From positions 78,294,757 through 78,358,756 of the forward strand of contig CM077165.1 of assembly GCA_039583875.1 (NCBI GenBank): 64,000 bases of DNA. Reading direction: 5' to 3'. Shown here one piece after another: positions 22,300 to 32,777 of the stretch (the stretch's first letter is position 1; the number at the start of each line of letters is the position of its first letter). The notes beneath the pieces are model-generated. The model saw only the letters and a program-made list of their open reading frames with translations, had not been told where the DNA came from and ran no database searches. The translations under genes were made by a program, and so were the position numbers. The stretch is from Platanthera guangdongensis (lineage: Eukaryota > Streptophyta > Magnoliopsida > Asparagales > Orchidaceae).

Positions 22300-22746
22300 A
22301 AACCGATCCTTTGCTTCAAGGAGATCATGGTTTGTTTCTTTAACCGCGTGGCGTCTTCTTCCGGTTTCATCCGGTTTCTTCCAGCTTCTCCTGTTTCTTT
22401 CCCTTCCCCTCTCTCCCTTGCTTCTCGCTATGCTTGCGCCTTGCTTCCTTCCAGGATTTTCTGTTTGCCCAACTTACTCTGCTCACTGGCTTCTTTGCGC
22501 CTTGTTTGTGCGGTCTCCTCTTCTCCATCTTTTCTATCTCTAGTCGTTGCGGCCTCTTTCTCTCCGCATTTTGTCGCGACCACTTTTCTGGACGCTGGTG
22601 TGTTGATACCGTGATCATGCAGTTTCTTCTTTTTTGCGACCTTTCCTGTGGTCGTTTTCTTCTGCATCTTCTTTGCCGACTTGTTCTTATGCAACTTGTT
22701 TCTAACCGTGCAGTTAGTGTTTCTGCTTTTCGATTTCTTCTTACGG
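22300..22746 (+). other. Pyrimidine-rich leader of E in place of gag
   Basis: 447 bp dominated by CT-rich words (TTCTTCCGG, CTTCCTTCCAGG). It ends with GACGCTGGTGTGTTGATACCGTGA, which also occurs in recognisable form before the pol start of C and B. No gag core or zinc knuckle can be found on any frame. Confidence 0.65.
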
Positions 22747-23711
22747 ATGGCTTCCCTTCTCTCTTCTACTACTAGTGCCTTTGTGGCCTTCTCTGACAAG
22801 TGTCTTATTGACTCTGGTGCCACTTGTCAGATGACTGGTAACTCTTATTTGTTTTCCTCTTTGCTTGAAAAGAACAGGTTGTCTCCTCTTGTTATTACTA
22901 ATGAGACTTCTACTCATGTGCGTGGTATTGACACTGTGCATCTCTCTCCGTATTTGCTGCTCGAGGACACTCTCTATGTCCCTAATTTCCCGTGCAATTT
23001 ACTTTCTATTCATGATCTTTGTGCGAAGTTAAATTTCACGGTTAGTTTTACTGGAACCTCCTCTTTTTTCTCTGATTTTGTCTCGAAGGCTATAATTGCT
23101 ACTGGTACTGCAAGTGGTGACCTTTTTTATCTTGACCAAGACGTTGCTCTTTCGGCTTATTCCTCTGTTCAACTGTGGCATTGTCATCTTGGTCATCCTC
23201 CTTCTCGCCTCATTCATCAACTTTTTTTGGATCTTCTTCAGAAGATTTGCCTTTGAAATGTGAAGCTTGTGAGTTGGGTAAACATCATCGCTCTCCTTTC
23301 CCAGCTCAAATGGGCTGTTATTCTTCGCGAACTTTTGAACTAGTTCACTTTGACATATGGGGTCCTTCTCCTGTTGTGACTGAAGGTCGAGGAAGTTTGT
23401 ACTTTGTCACCTACATTGATGATTTCTCCAGATGCACTTGTCTTTATCTATTGAAGGATCGTTCTGAACTATTCTCCATATTCACTGACTTTTATAATTT
23501 GATCTTCACATAGTTTCGTGTGACCATTCAGGCTATTCAGACTGAAAATGCCAAAGAATATGTCAATCATCAATTCTATGACTTTTGTGCAAGCAAGGGT
23601 TCGGTTCAACAAACTAGTTGCCTATATACATCTCAACAGAATGGCGTTGCAGAGTGCAAGAAACATCTTCTTCTCGATGTTGCATGCAGTCTTTCTTTAC
23701 AGATGAATGTC
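22747..23711 (+). pseudogene. copia pol, protease to integrase core (element E)
   Basis: Starts at ATG 22747 (MASLLSSTTSAFVAFSDK), the same short N-terminus as C and B, then protease CLIDSGATCQMTG, a pre-integrase LWHCHLGHPPSRL, zinc residues CEACELGKHH and the integrase core (FDIWGPSPVVTEGRG ... YIDDFSRCTCLYLLKDRSE ... SQQNGVAECKKHL). There is a frameshift at the T-run near 23222-23230 and a TAG at 23511 (Gln to stop). It ends abruptly at the F insertion. Confidence 0.85.
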
Positions 23712-23980
23712 TGATGAGTCCATTTTATATACCTATTTTCGGACTCATCTGGGCTTGTTTTCTCGTTGATCACATTAGAACTTTATTTGTTCATATTTGT
23801 TATTATGTCCCTTTTATGAGTAAGTGCATATTTATGCACGTGGTTGTGTATTTTGTTACTTTTATTGTTTGTACTCCTTTTTGTGATTGCCTAGAATGTC
23901 TGCACAGATTAGTGATTTGTTTTTCCTATCGGTACAAGGGTCGTGTGCGTGTTCCGGGATGGTTGTGAAACAGTAATACT

Positions 23981-24360
23981 GCGCACGATCATGAGATCTA
24001 ATGTGCACGACCACTGGTCGTACGCCCCTGAACGTGCACACTACTCTTTGTTTTCCAGAATCAGCATGGGGTAATCGCACGACCACTGGGCCTAGTGCGC
24101 ACAACAACCGGTCGTGCGCCACTGATCGTGTGCATTGTTTCCTCTTTTCTAGAGTCTTGTCTACGGTAATCGCACGACCATTGAACTTAGTGCGCACGGC
24201 CACTGGTCATGCGCCACTGCTCGTGCGCGTTATCCCTGTTCTTCTTCCTAATCTGCCATGCCAGTGCGCACGATCACTGGACATAGCGCGCACGACCACT
24301 GGTCGTGCGCCCGTGATCGTGCGCATTGTTCAATTCTACTTTGTATAAATATCACAGGTC
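23981..24360 (+). repeat. ~95-bp tandem repeats rich in GCGCACGACC/GGTCGTGCGC palindromes
   Basis: Four diverged units starting at about 23981, 24075, 24170 and 24266 (94-96 bp apart). Each carries CACGACCACTGG and GGTCGTGCGC words. In the last unit the arms GCGCACGACCA (24288-24298) and TGGTCGTGCGC (24300-24310) form a perfect 11-bp inverted repeat around one base. The array lies just upstream of the LTR TATA box (24344). Confidence 0.85.
24344..24351 (+). promoter_or_regulatory. TATA box of F LTR
   Basis: TATAAATA immediately downstream of the palindromic array, in TTTGTATAAATATCACAGG. It is the likely LTR promoter by position. Confidence 0.55.
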
Positions 24361-25291
24361 TTTCACTAATTCGGAATCGCTGGGATCGCTCGACATTTCT
24401 CTGCCGTTTTCCGCCTTCTCCGTCGTTTTTCATCATCTTCCACCTAGGGAGGTGCTCAGGGAAAGCTTTCATCGCCAAATCCAAGCCAGAGCTTCCTCTC
24501 GGCCTTCTCCTTCATCCGTGAGCTTCAAGTAGGGTTTGACACCATCGCCAACAAGCAAACGGAAGCTTGCAACTTTCATCCGCTATCGTGACACGAAGAA
24601 GACGGGCCATTGGGGAAGGTGGTGACAACCCTTATCTACCCCGGACGCAGATGAGGTCCGAGCTTGGACATGGATTGGCAACCCGACGATTCCAACCGTG
24701 AATCCTCAGCAAGACTTCGGATTCGGTCGATCTCTTGACTTGTTCTTCCTTTATTGTTGTATATGTGTGTTTAAATCTATTTATATTGATGAAGTGAACT
24801 TTGGTTGTATATGTTATGTGTTTCATGTCTATGTGATTACTATTTCATTTTACTGCTTAAGTTGCTCGAGTTGCGCCATATTTCATCCATCATCAATCCG
24901 CCCTTGCCGCACTAGTAGTTGCTAGTGGCGTGCGTAGCGAAGAGGTGCTCACGACCCTCATTACGCCATTCTCATCACCTCATCCGCAAGCCTACATGCC
25001 CATCCGCCTAGTGATTCGGTGCATAGCTGCTCGACTAGTCTTCCATCCCGCCTAGCGAAGCATCACGTAGCGGCGTTGCATAGGAGTAGTTGTTAGATTT
25101 TTTCTTTCATTTTATCGCAACAATCAAAACCCCCATCGTTACCGCCGACCTTGAGGAATTCAATCTCACGTCCTCCTCGAAATTAACTCCACCTTACTGT
25201 GTTCCTTGAGAGATTGATACTTGGGAAAACTCGCCCATTTTATATTACTTGTGCGACCGGTTCACTGCCGTGATCTTTAACATCAAGTTTT

Positions 25292-25309
25292 TGGGGCCGT
25301 TGCCGGGGA
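25292..25309 (+). other. Primer-binding site, tRNA-Asp type (element F)
   Basis: TTGGGGCCGTTGCCGGGG, one change (C to G) from TGGCGCCGTTGCCGGGG, the complement of the 3' end of tRNA-Asp used by Athila-type elements. It lies six bases after the LTR end. Confidence 0.8.
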
Positions 25310-25538
25310 ACACAGTCGTGTGAGTTTTTGGAGAGGGAGATAGGAGATAGAATCCCTTTTCCATTTGTATATTTCATGTATCTTCTTTGTTTTAGTTTTT
25401 AGAATCTGTTTTTTTGTTTTTATTTGTTCCTCTTCTAGTTTTAATTTTTCTGTAACAGGTTTTCCTACTCTTTTATCTGTGCTGTGTAGTTAATTTTTGC
25501 TTAGAAACTTTCTGTTGGTGAATTCTTCTTGTTGCACC

Positions 25539-26277
25539 ATGTATTCTTATATGAATATTCATTGCCGATGGTGCGGGTATTATAGGCGTGGTAGTGATGA
25601 GTGCCCCACTGAAGAATGGGAGCATAATTCTCGTGGTTCTGTGTATGGAGCACCGTCTTCTTATGGTACTTCATACACCCAACCCAGGTCTTATGGTCAC
25701 TTCACTTCTACGCATTCATCTTTTTCTTATTCCTCTTTGGTCCCACTTGTACCGCAGAGTAATGGAAAACGATGCTTGTGTTGTCGTAGCACCGATCACG
25801 TGTTGAAAGATTACGCAGAATTTCAGCGCCAATTGAAGGAGGATGATGAACCGCGTATCTGATTCGTTCCATCCAACTCTCAATCGGCTGCCCATTCTGA
25901 TTCTGATGATATGTTCGCAGCACCACCTTGTCTATGGTGGACTGCTGCGGATATACCCATCAGACTTTCTGCTGATTGGTGTGATGACATTGCGGTGTCG
26001 TCTCTCCCCATGCCCTCTTCCCCTCTTGTTGATTCACCACCGGAGGAACCCGCAGATATTTTCTCTAATGCCGTTGTTCCTCCGCCTTCTTTTCAAGAAT
26101 TATTTATCCCTACTTTTAGTGAGTCGGCTTATGATGCCATGATCGTGGATGATTCGGTGCCCGAGGTTGCGCCGGAGTGGGATGATGACTCTACTATCTC
26201 CGACGGAGAAGGTGGATCTTCGGAACACTATGACGCATCCCAGTGGGATGAGGAATACCCTCTTTCTGATGTGGAGG
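25539..26277 (+). pseudogene. Gag-like protein with two degenerate zinc knuckles (element F)
   Basis: Frame from ATG 25539 with one stop (TGA 25860, from CGA), broken at codon ~247 by the insertion of D. Two knuckle-like motifs are visible. CRWCGYYRRGSDEC near residue 8 fits CX2CX4HX4C with Arg in place of His. CLCCRSTDHVLKDY near residue 80 fits it with Tyr in place of the last Cys. Between them is a Ser/Tyr/Gly-rich linker; after them an acidic Pro/Asp/Glu-rich part. The motifs suggest a nucleocapsid role, but I cannot match it to a named gag family. Confidence 0.55.
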
Positions 26278-29200
26278 TGTAACATCCCATTTCCAACTAG
26301 ACCCCTAAGAGTGGTTTTGGCCATGACTAGGTCATGACAAAACCCTGGGAAGCCAGAAATGGGCCAAGAGATAGGAGGCCAAGGTAGGGATCACCATGGT
26401 CTGCAGGTAGTAGAATTCTGAACAATAGTTTAGGATGACAATGGGGCTTCACCATGACCCCAAGACCCTATCACAACACTCCCAAACATTTTGGGAGACC
26501 CATTAGAGCCAAAAGGACCCATTAGGGCCAACCCAAGAGGCCCAGTTGACCAAGGTCAACCCTAGCCCTAAATAGGTCAACCTAGCCCACTTAGGGCCAA
26601 TAGACCCACTCCTAGTCTAGAGGACCCCACCTATGCCCTCCTAACCCTAAAGTGAGGACAATGGGTCACTAAGGACACATTGGGGTCAGCCCTAGAGGCC
26701 AGGTTGACCCAGGTCAACTCAAGCCCTAATCTGGTCAAAGTACCCCTACTAAGGGTATGTGACCTCCAAAGTGCAGGGCAACCCCATATAACCCTACCTA
26801 GACCCTAAGGGAAGTCAATGGGTCACCAAGGATCCATAGGGGTGGACCCTAATGGTCATGTTGACCCAAGTCAACTCTAGCTCCAAATGGTCAAAGTGAC
26901 CTTACCAAGGGTCAAGTGACCTTTAAGGTGCCAAGTCAACCCTACCCAGCCCTACATAGACCTTAGGGGAGGCCAATGAACCACCCAGGACCCAATGGGG
27001 TCAACCTAGATGGTCAAATTGGCCAAGTCAACCCTCATTGAGGGTCAAGTCAACTTAGCCCAAAAAGGGCTAACCCAAGCTCAAGCCACTTCTCCCTTAG
27101 GCTAAGCCCATTCCCATGATCATCATAATCCAGTGGGCTGCCTTTAGCTTGTGGGGTTGACTAGTCAACCAGAGGTGACTAGGAGAGAGAAAAAGCTCCT
27201 CTCCATGATAATGGAGGAGAGAGAAATGAGGAAGGAGAAGGGGGAAGTAAGAGGCCGGCCAAGGGAGACTAACAGCCACCCTTTATGGCTGCAATCAACT
27301 CCTCTAGGAGAGAGGAGTTGATTCCAGCCGTTTCCCGGCCACCAAGGGGTGGGTTCAGCCCCCCTCCACACAACCCGAGCCACTCCATTAATGGAGATAA
27401 TGGCCATTGAAGAACCAGCCTCTCCCCTCCCCCAATTGCCTTTTAAACACCATCAGGGAGCGAGGGGATCATTTTGGAGCACTTACCTGGAGGAGACGAG
27501 CCCTTCCACCGTGCAGTTGCAGAAGCCGAGCGCCGCCGCCGTCGCCAATGGCATCCCGCCGCTCCTCTCGCATCCAGGCCGCCAGGAAGGTCCTCCTCCT
27601 CTCCTTAACTCGCGGGTAGATCCTAGGAATCCTTAGGCTAGAGTTTCGGGCTCAATTGAGCCCGATCGAATCCAGGATTTCTCCTGGTTTCGGCAAGGAA
27701 AAGTCTTGCTCAATCCGCCGGAAAACACCTCTCCGGCGGCGGAGCCGCCGCCTGACGAGCCACCACCTCAACGGAGGTGTTGGTGGCGGTGGCCGGCCGG
27801 GGAAGGGGCTGGATCGCCGGCGGCAGAGCTTGGAAATCGCTCCAGGCAGAACCAATCCCAGCCGTTGGCTCAGTGGGGACGATGACCAGATGCCGTCGAT
27901 CTGCGCCAAGATTCGTGCGGCATCAGATCAGATACTATAGGGTTAAATAAAATTTATTTCATTTTTGTCACACTGGATGTATTTAATGTAATTAATGTTT
28001 AAAAATACCTAGGGACCCTGGATGGAAATTTGCCCAACATGAACATTGTAGCTTAGGGTGTCTAGTTTGCAGCAAAAATTTTTGGGACCCTTTTGGGTCA
28101 CTGGTTGGACCAGGGCACCCATTTTGGTGGGACATATCCTTAGGGCTAGGCAGTCACTAAAATGAGTGCCCACTCTTCACCCCAAGCCCAAATGGGCTGA
28201 AATTTTGGCAGAGGGTCTATCCTAGGCATACCTAGGGCCTGCCCAAAAATGGGAATTTTTGGAGAAAATATTTCTATAGTTTTGGTAAAAATTTAATAAT
28301 CATTAGATAAATTAAATAGGTGCCCTAAACACACCCAAACCCTCCCAAATTTTGGTGAGTGGTCCCTGGGCTCCAATTAGGTACCTGTATAAAATTTCAG
28401 TTGGTTTGGGTGAGTGTTGAATAGGTTTTGACCCAACCCTAGTTCTACCCTATGAAGGGCATTTTGGTCAAAAGTGGCACTTTTGGTTTTAGTGACCAAA
28501 TCACCTCAACAGAGGCTGAAACTTTGGCCACTGATATGATTTAACTTTTTACACTCACTCATGAAGTTTGGAGTGGATTGGGCTAGGGTAGCCCTAGAAG
28601 TGTAGGGTAGACCCTTTAGGGTAATTCTCTAGGGTTTGAAGAAATTGGGGTCAAAAGACCTTGGATGGGCTTGAAACTTGGGAATGATGACCATAGGGTC
28701 ACTATGGTCCTATGGTTAAAATTTTAGGGCATTTGGAAGATTTAAGACCCCTTAAATCCATAACCCTAGTTTAGGGCACTAGCTTTGAAACCATAAGAAC
28801 TAATACCAAAACTATCTTAAAAGGGCTGAGATTTTGAATGGGTAGTTGCTTAGGGCATACATGTCTCTGGAAATTTTATAATAAATTTTGGATGAATATT
28901 TTTGGTACTTTATTCACAGAGTTATATTTTATAATTTCCACTTAAGAGTTTTTGCAGAGCACTATACTTGTTTAACTTGATAAAACTTAGCCAAGGGGCT
29001 TATAATCATGTTACCCATCTCTGTAAATTTTTATGGAATTTTTGAAGAATGATATTTAGTTGTTGCTTCTTTAATTATTTAATTCCATGGAACCTTGGAA
29101 AATTTAATAATGACTTTTAGATTGTCTGAAAAATTCTAATTTCTTCATCATGATGTTTTAGTTCCCTATGAAGCCCTAGTAATTTTTACATAATTATTGG

Positions 29201-30010
29201 AGACATATATGTGGCACTTCCTTCATTACTTTTGATTTTTGGAATTATTTTAATAAATCCTTTAGAGGTCAAGAATTATCTGGAAAATTATGAAAATTAG
29301 CATCCAATGATATTTCTCTGTTATTTAGTGAATACAAATTTTAGGAGGCCATTACCTGAGAAAATCTTATGGTTCATGTTCAAATTGACTATGGCCTAGT
29401 TTTTGAGGAAAATTCAATAAATAGTAGATTAATTGGGAAAAATATGATTTTCTTAATTTAGTCTATACTTATCATAATAGACCTCTGATAATTATCATGA
29501 GGGTACTGGATGAGTATTTCATGTACTTCCCCTTTTACGGGTCACGTAGCTTAAGTGGTCTGCATATAGCAAAACTGCAGGATTTCATTTGGATTGAATT
29601 AGGGCACGTATGATGGGTCTTGATGGTTTGCTGTAAGGACAAGTGGAAAGGGCTGCATCTTTGGAAGATGAGTGAGTAGGGTGTGGATTTGTCTAGGGTT
29701 TAAAGGCGTTCGGGCCCGACGAAAGATCGTCCTACCCAAGGAGAGTTGGAGTCAAATCACCCTAGGATTAGCGTATCGAAACATGAGAAAATAATGGGTA
29801 AGGGGATCAACCAATAATAAAATAAGTACCTTGCGAAAGGGAACGCTGGGCGTAATCCCAACACAGTTCCTAGTGCCCCTTGAGAGCCCTTCACAGGGAA
29901 TACCGGGGGCAGTCCTGGGTTAACGTAAACTGTTTAACAAGCTGAAAAGAGTAACTTAGTAATTAGGGTTGCACATTTCACAGGCACTGTTAGCACCAAA
30001 AGTCAGCTGG

Positions 30011-30065
30011 GAGCTTCGGCTCGGATGGTTAAAAGACGGACTCTTGGTCCGGGGAGCTTCGGCTC
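30011..30065 (+). other. Hairpin cluster with two C(UUCG)G tetraloops
   Basis: GAGCTTCGGCTC occurs at 30011-30022 and 30054-30065; each folds as a 4-bp stem capped by the extra-stable cUUCGg tetraloop. Between them CGGAC (30037-30041) pairs with GTCCG (30047-30051). It lies in the downstream half of the D LTR. Confidence 0.6.
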
Positions 30066-30487
30066 GGGTTTTGTTTACGCTAAATCTGCATGTGCATAAA
30101 AGGAAAATAAATTAAGGTGGTGGGTTTTCGGTATTGGAGGGTCGATGCACCGACGCCAATACGTTGACTCGGCAAGTGTGGTTAGCACTTCGCCAACAGA
30201 AGTCCGGTGCGCCAGCCGGCAAGAGTACGCAGGAGTCCGCTTCGTGCACCAAGCGTTGAGGCGTACGATAGGTCTGACCGGTAGTGCCTTACTGGTTTAG
30301 AGGTGGGCGAGGCCCAACCCACCGCTTCCGTCTGCCACTACGGAGGTATCCTGGGAGGTTACGGCTCCAGAAAGGGGGAACTAAAGGTCTGTGTGCACAG
30401 AGTCGGGTGTGTGCGTTGCACTTGCATGTCCATCATACCCACTTGCATGTCATAGCATAATCGATTCATTTAACCCCTGACACCTGA

Positions 30488-30704
30488 TGTATAAGTGGAA
30501 TGGGACGCTTATACATTAGGACCTGCAAAACGACCCCTTAGTCTATAAGCTTGTGTGGGCAAGTTTATAAATTAAGGTTAATTTTGATATATTTAGTTAC
30601 TGCTGTTTGACCACCGTCACCCCAACGTATAAATCGGTATGGGACTTTTTATACGATGGGAGCCTTGCAAAAGACCCCTTGGCTTATGTGTTTTTCCACA
30701 TAAG
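30488..30704 (+). other. Duplicated two-hairpin module in D LTR
   Basis: Copy 1: stem TGTATAAG/CTTATACA (30488-30495, 30508-30515) and stem TATAAGCTTG/CAAGTTTATA (30544-30553, 30560-30569, one G-U pair). Copy 2, 138 bp later: CGTATAAA/TTTATACG (30626-30633, 30648-30655) and CTTATGTG/CACATAAG (30683-30690, 30697-30704). Loops of the first hairpins share ATGGGAC, and the spacers share GCAAAA and GACCCCTT. The stems differ but remain paired, which suggests structure rather than sequence was kept. Confidence 0.65.
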
Positions 30705-31348
30705 TGAAGGTTACATTTCAGCTTACATTTTATTGTCTTTATATGCTATAGAACTTGCTAGAATAGGACCGCTGTCATCTGCTTTGATATTCTCCACCTT
30801 CAAGTCCTCCCCTTTCTTCCTCTCCGCTCGGTGCCTAGGAGCCGTGGGGGAAGGGGTGGGGGATGATAGGACTTAGTCTTTTAGACTAACGGTTTTCGAA
30901 CCGCATCATTTAGGGGATCGTGGAGACCAGCATGGAGGAGCAGCCCCAGAGACCGGTGCGCTTGGAGGTGGGGCAGTCTAGCTCCGGAGTTCATACAGCC
31001 GGGACTGTGAGTCTCGACCCTGAGTAGTTTTTCAGCTTTTGCTTCCGCATGAGTGATTTTGTAGTGAGGATATGTTGTACCGGGCATAAGCCCGTATTTT
31101 GCTACTCTGATGTTATCTACTGTGGACACTCCCTTCGTGGAGTTATATTTATATATGTCATGTGATTCTCTGTGGACAGATAGTTTTCATTTTACTTCAT
31201 TATGCTACTTTTATGTGATCGAATTGGCCGGCAGAATCGGCGCTTTGTGGTGATGACCCTTCAGGGCGTGAAGGAGTCACCGCAAAACGGCGGTTCTGGG
31301 CCTAAGACCCCGTGGTCAAAAGAGAAAAAAAAAAGGGGGTCTTACAAG

Positions 31349-31361
31349 TGGTATCAGAGCC
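31349..31361 (+). other. Primer-binding site, initiator tRNA-Met (element D)
   Basis: TGGTATCAGAGCC begins two bases after the LTR, a perfect initiator-Met complement. Confidence 0.92.
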
Positions 31362-31536
31362 AACCTCGATCGAAAAGTAGCCGTCCACAACCCTGGGTCA
31401 CCCCCGCGCGGGTTTAGTTTGGGGACAAACTAAGCAGCGGAAGCGGTGGTGTGCCCATATGGGGGGAATCACATATAAATTGTCCACTATCATTAGGCAT
31501 TGAGTCGATTACCTACTAATGTAGTTCGTTTTGCAG

Positions 31537-32661
31537 CCCCCAGCTCAGCCCACCCCACAAGGTGGAGCTCAGCAGACTCCAGACATTGCGCCACCTCCCA
31601 TGGTCCCCACACCTTTCCTCCAGTCAGACATGGGGCAGACCCTTACAGCCATCCTTGAGGCCTTCCGGGCTCAGCAAGCCCCAGCCCAGCAGCCAAACCC
31701 AGGGGCCAACTGGATGAGCACCTTCCGAGGACTCTCTCCCCCATCTTACTTGGGGACGGAGTCGGCAGTACGGACAGAGGAGTGGCTGGATGTGATGTAC
31801 GAGATGTTGACGGGGATACGATGCCCCTGGGAGGAGAGGGTGGCCCTAGTGGTATCTTGCTTGGAGTCACATGCCAAGCGGTGGTGGAAGACGCTGTTGG
31901 ACACGACTTTTGCGGATAGAGAGATTGCAGAAATCACATGGGAAGAATTCAGGGCCACGCTGCTGGAGCACTTTGTTCCTCAGTCGGCCAGGGACGAGTT
32001 GGAGGAGCGTTTCTTGCAGCTGAGGCAGGGCACCAGGACAGTGGTGGAGTACCACCGAGAGTTCGATCATTTGGCCCGATATGCGGGCTCTTATCAGCTG
32101 GATGAAGCGGGGTACGTCAAGAGGTTTTATAAGGGCCTAAAAGAGGAGTTGAGAGAGGCTTTGCTTTTTGTCTCTGACGGGCCCATCTCCCGGATTTTAG
32201 AGATGGCGAAGAGGATTGAGGCCGACTGGCACACCACTCGGGGCCGGAAACGGCAAACGGAGGACCAGGGCCGGAGGGCCCGAAATGATCAGCGGCGAGG
32301 CATCGTACCAGATGGAAGAAGGGCAGAGGAGCAGCCTCGTCAGGAGTTGAGGCAGGAGCCGAGAGAGCAGGTGGTCTTGGCCCCTCAACCTCTCCGGATC
32401 CAGGAGATGCAGAGACCCCGGGGTATGGCGTATCCCCCGCCGGAGTGCTTCCACTGTCACCAGGTGGGACACCTCCGGAGAGATTGCCCTATGAGGGGGC
32501 ACCACCTCCAGCACCACGGGGTGGCCCACCGGCCCAGCATTTCGGAGGCCGAGGACGCGGCCGAGGACGTGGTTACCAGGGAGGCGACCGCAGGCAGAAT
32601 GGGGAGCAGATTTACGCTCTGGACTTAGCACAGCCCCGGAACCCGGACAGGGTTATTGCAG
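31537..32661 (+). pseudogene. Chromovirus gag (element D)
   Basis: The open frame starts right after TTCGTTTTGCAG (31525-31536), which looks like a splice acceptor. Its first in-frame ATG is 31600. It holds a Pro/Gln-rich N-terminus, a gypsy gag core (AKRWWKTLLDTTFADREI ... EEFRATLLEHFVPQSARDE ... VVEYHREFDHLARYAG) and a CCHC knuckle CFHCHQVGHLRRDC (32446-32487). One G is missing in the run at 32494-32499; the next phase gives RGRGRGRGYQGG and continues to the intron. It would form the particle and, through the chromodomain integrase downstream, a chromatin-targeted element. The true start is uncertain. Confidence 0.85.
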
Positions 32662-32777
32662 GTATGAGAGTAATCTTAATGTTAGAATTATTCTTTGCTC
32701 GTATTAAGCATTGATAGAACTACTATACAACCTAGGTTAGAAAACCTTACGCTAGAATTTCTTTCAAACTGATTTAG
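32662..32777 (+). other. Candidate 116-nt spliceosomal intron between gag and protease (D)
   Basis: GTATGAG at the left edge and GATTTAG at the right edge. The interval is AT-rich and has stops in the gag frame (TGA at about 32712). Removing it joins GCAG|GAATG and carries the gag frame directly into the protease frame, which differ in phase by the intron length (116 is not a multiple of three). CTGAT and CTTAC near the 3' side are possible branch sites. An unrelated insertion would be expected to leave a target duplication, and none is seen. Confidence 0.55.

Larger units (their letters stand above)
21895..23711 (+). mobile_element. Truncated gag-less copia element E
   Basis: A probable LTR, initiator-Met primer site, pyrimidine-rich leader and the first half of pol (protease to integrase), cut at 23711 by insertion of element F. 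The protein and layout match elements C and B; it is the most diverged of the three. The rest of pol and the 3' LTR should lie beyond F and D but are not in this window. Confidence 0.8.
23712..25285 (+). repeat. 5' LTR of element F
   Basis: Begins TGATGAGTCCATTTTATATA, contrasting with the copia frame it interrupts, and ends TTTAACATCA a few bases before the primer site. Contents: a ~95-bp palindromic tandem array, TATAAATA at 24344-24351, and a T-rich 3' half. The short open frames inside it are not genes. Confidence 0.75.
23712..26277 (+). mobile_element. Athila-like element F (5' part), tRNA-Asp primed
   Basis: LTR of 1,574 bp starting TGATGAGTCC, then a primer site GGGGCCGTTGCCGGGGA typical of Athila-type elements and a gag-like open frame. 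It was inserted into element E's integrase and was itself interrupted by D at 26278. The remaining body and the 3' LTR are not in the window. The presence of only a zinc-knuckle frame before the break does not show whether F was autonomous. Confidence 0.75.
26278..31346 (+). repeat. 5' LTR of D (5,069 bp)
   Basis: Starts TGTAACATCCCATTTCC and ends GGGGGTCTTACA; the tips form a short inverted pair. Regions: 26530-27180 packed with GGTCAA/TTGACC words; 27380-27960 GC-rich with Pro/Arg-rich chance frames; 28000-29560 AT-rich; 29990-30720 with several hairpins; a purine run just before the end. Five kilobases is long for this lineage. No coding domain is visible, so the length comes from noncoding sequence and not from a hidden gene I can identify. 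Confidence 0.92.

Noticed and set aside
26480..27080. CCCTAA-type words as telomere-like sequence
   Set aside because: The words are irregular, mixed with GGTCAA and part of the D LTR in both copies; there is no (CCCTAAA)n run.
27349..27940. Pro/Arg-rich frames in the D LTR as a captured host gene
   Set aside because: The frames are in GC-rich LTR sequence, occur in several phases and both strands, and change between the two LTRs by frame-breaking indels.
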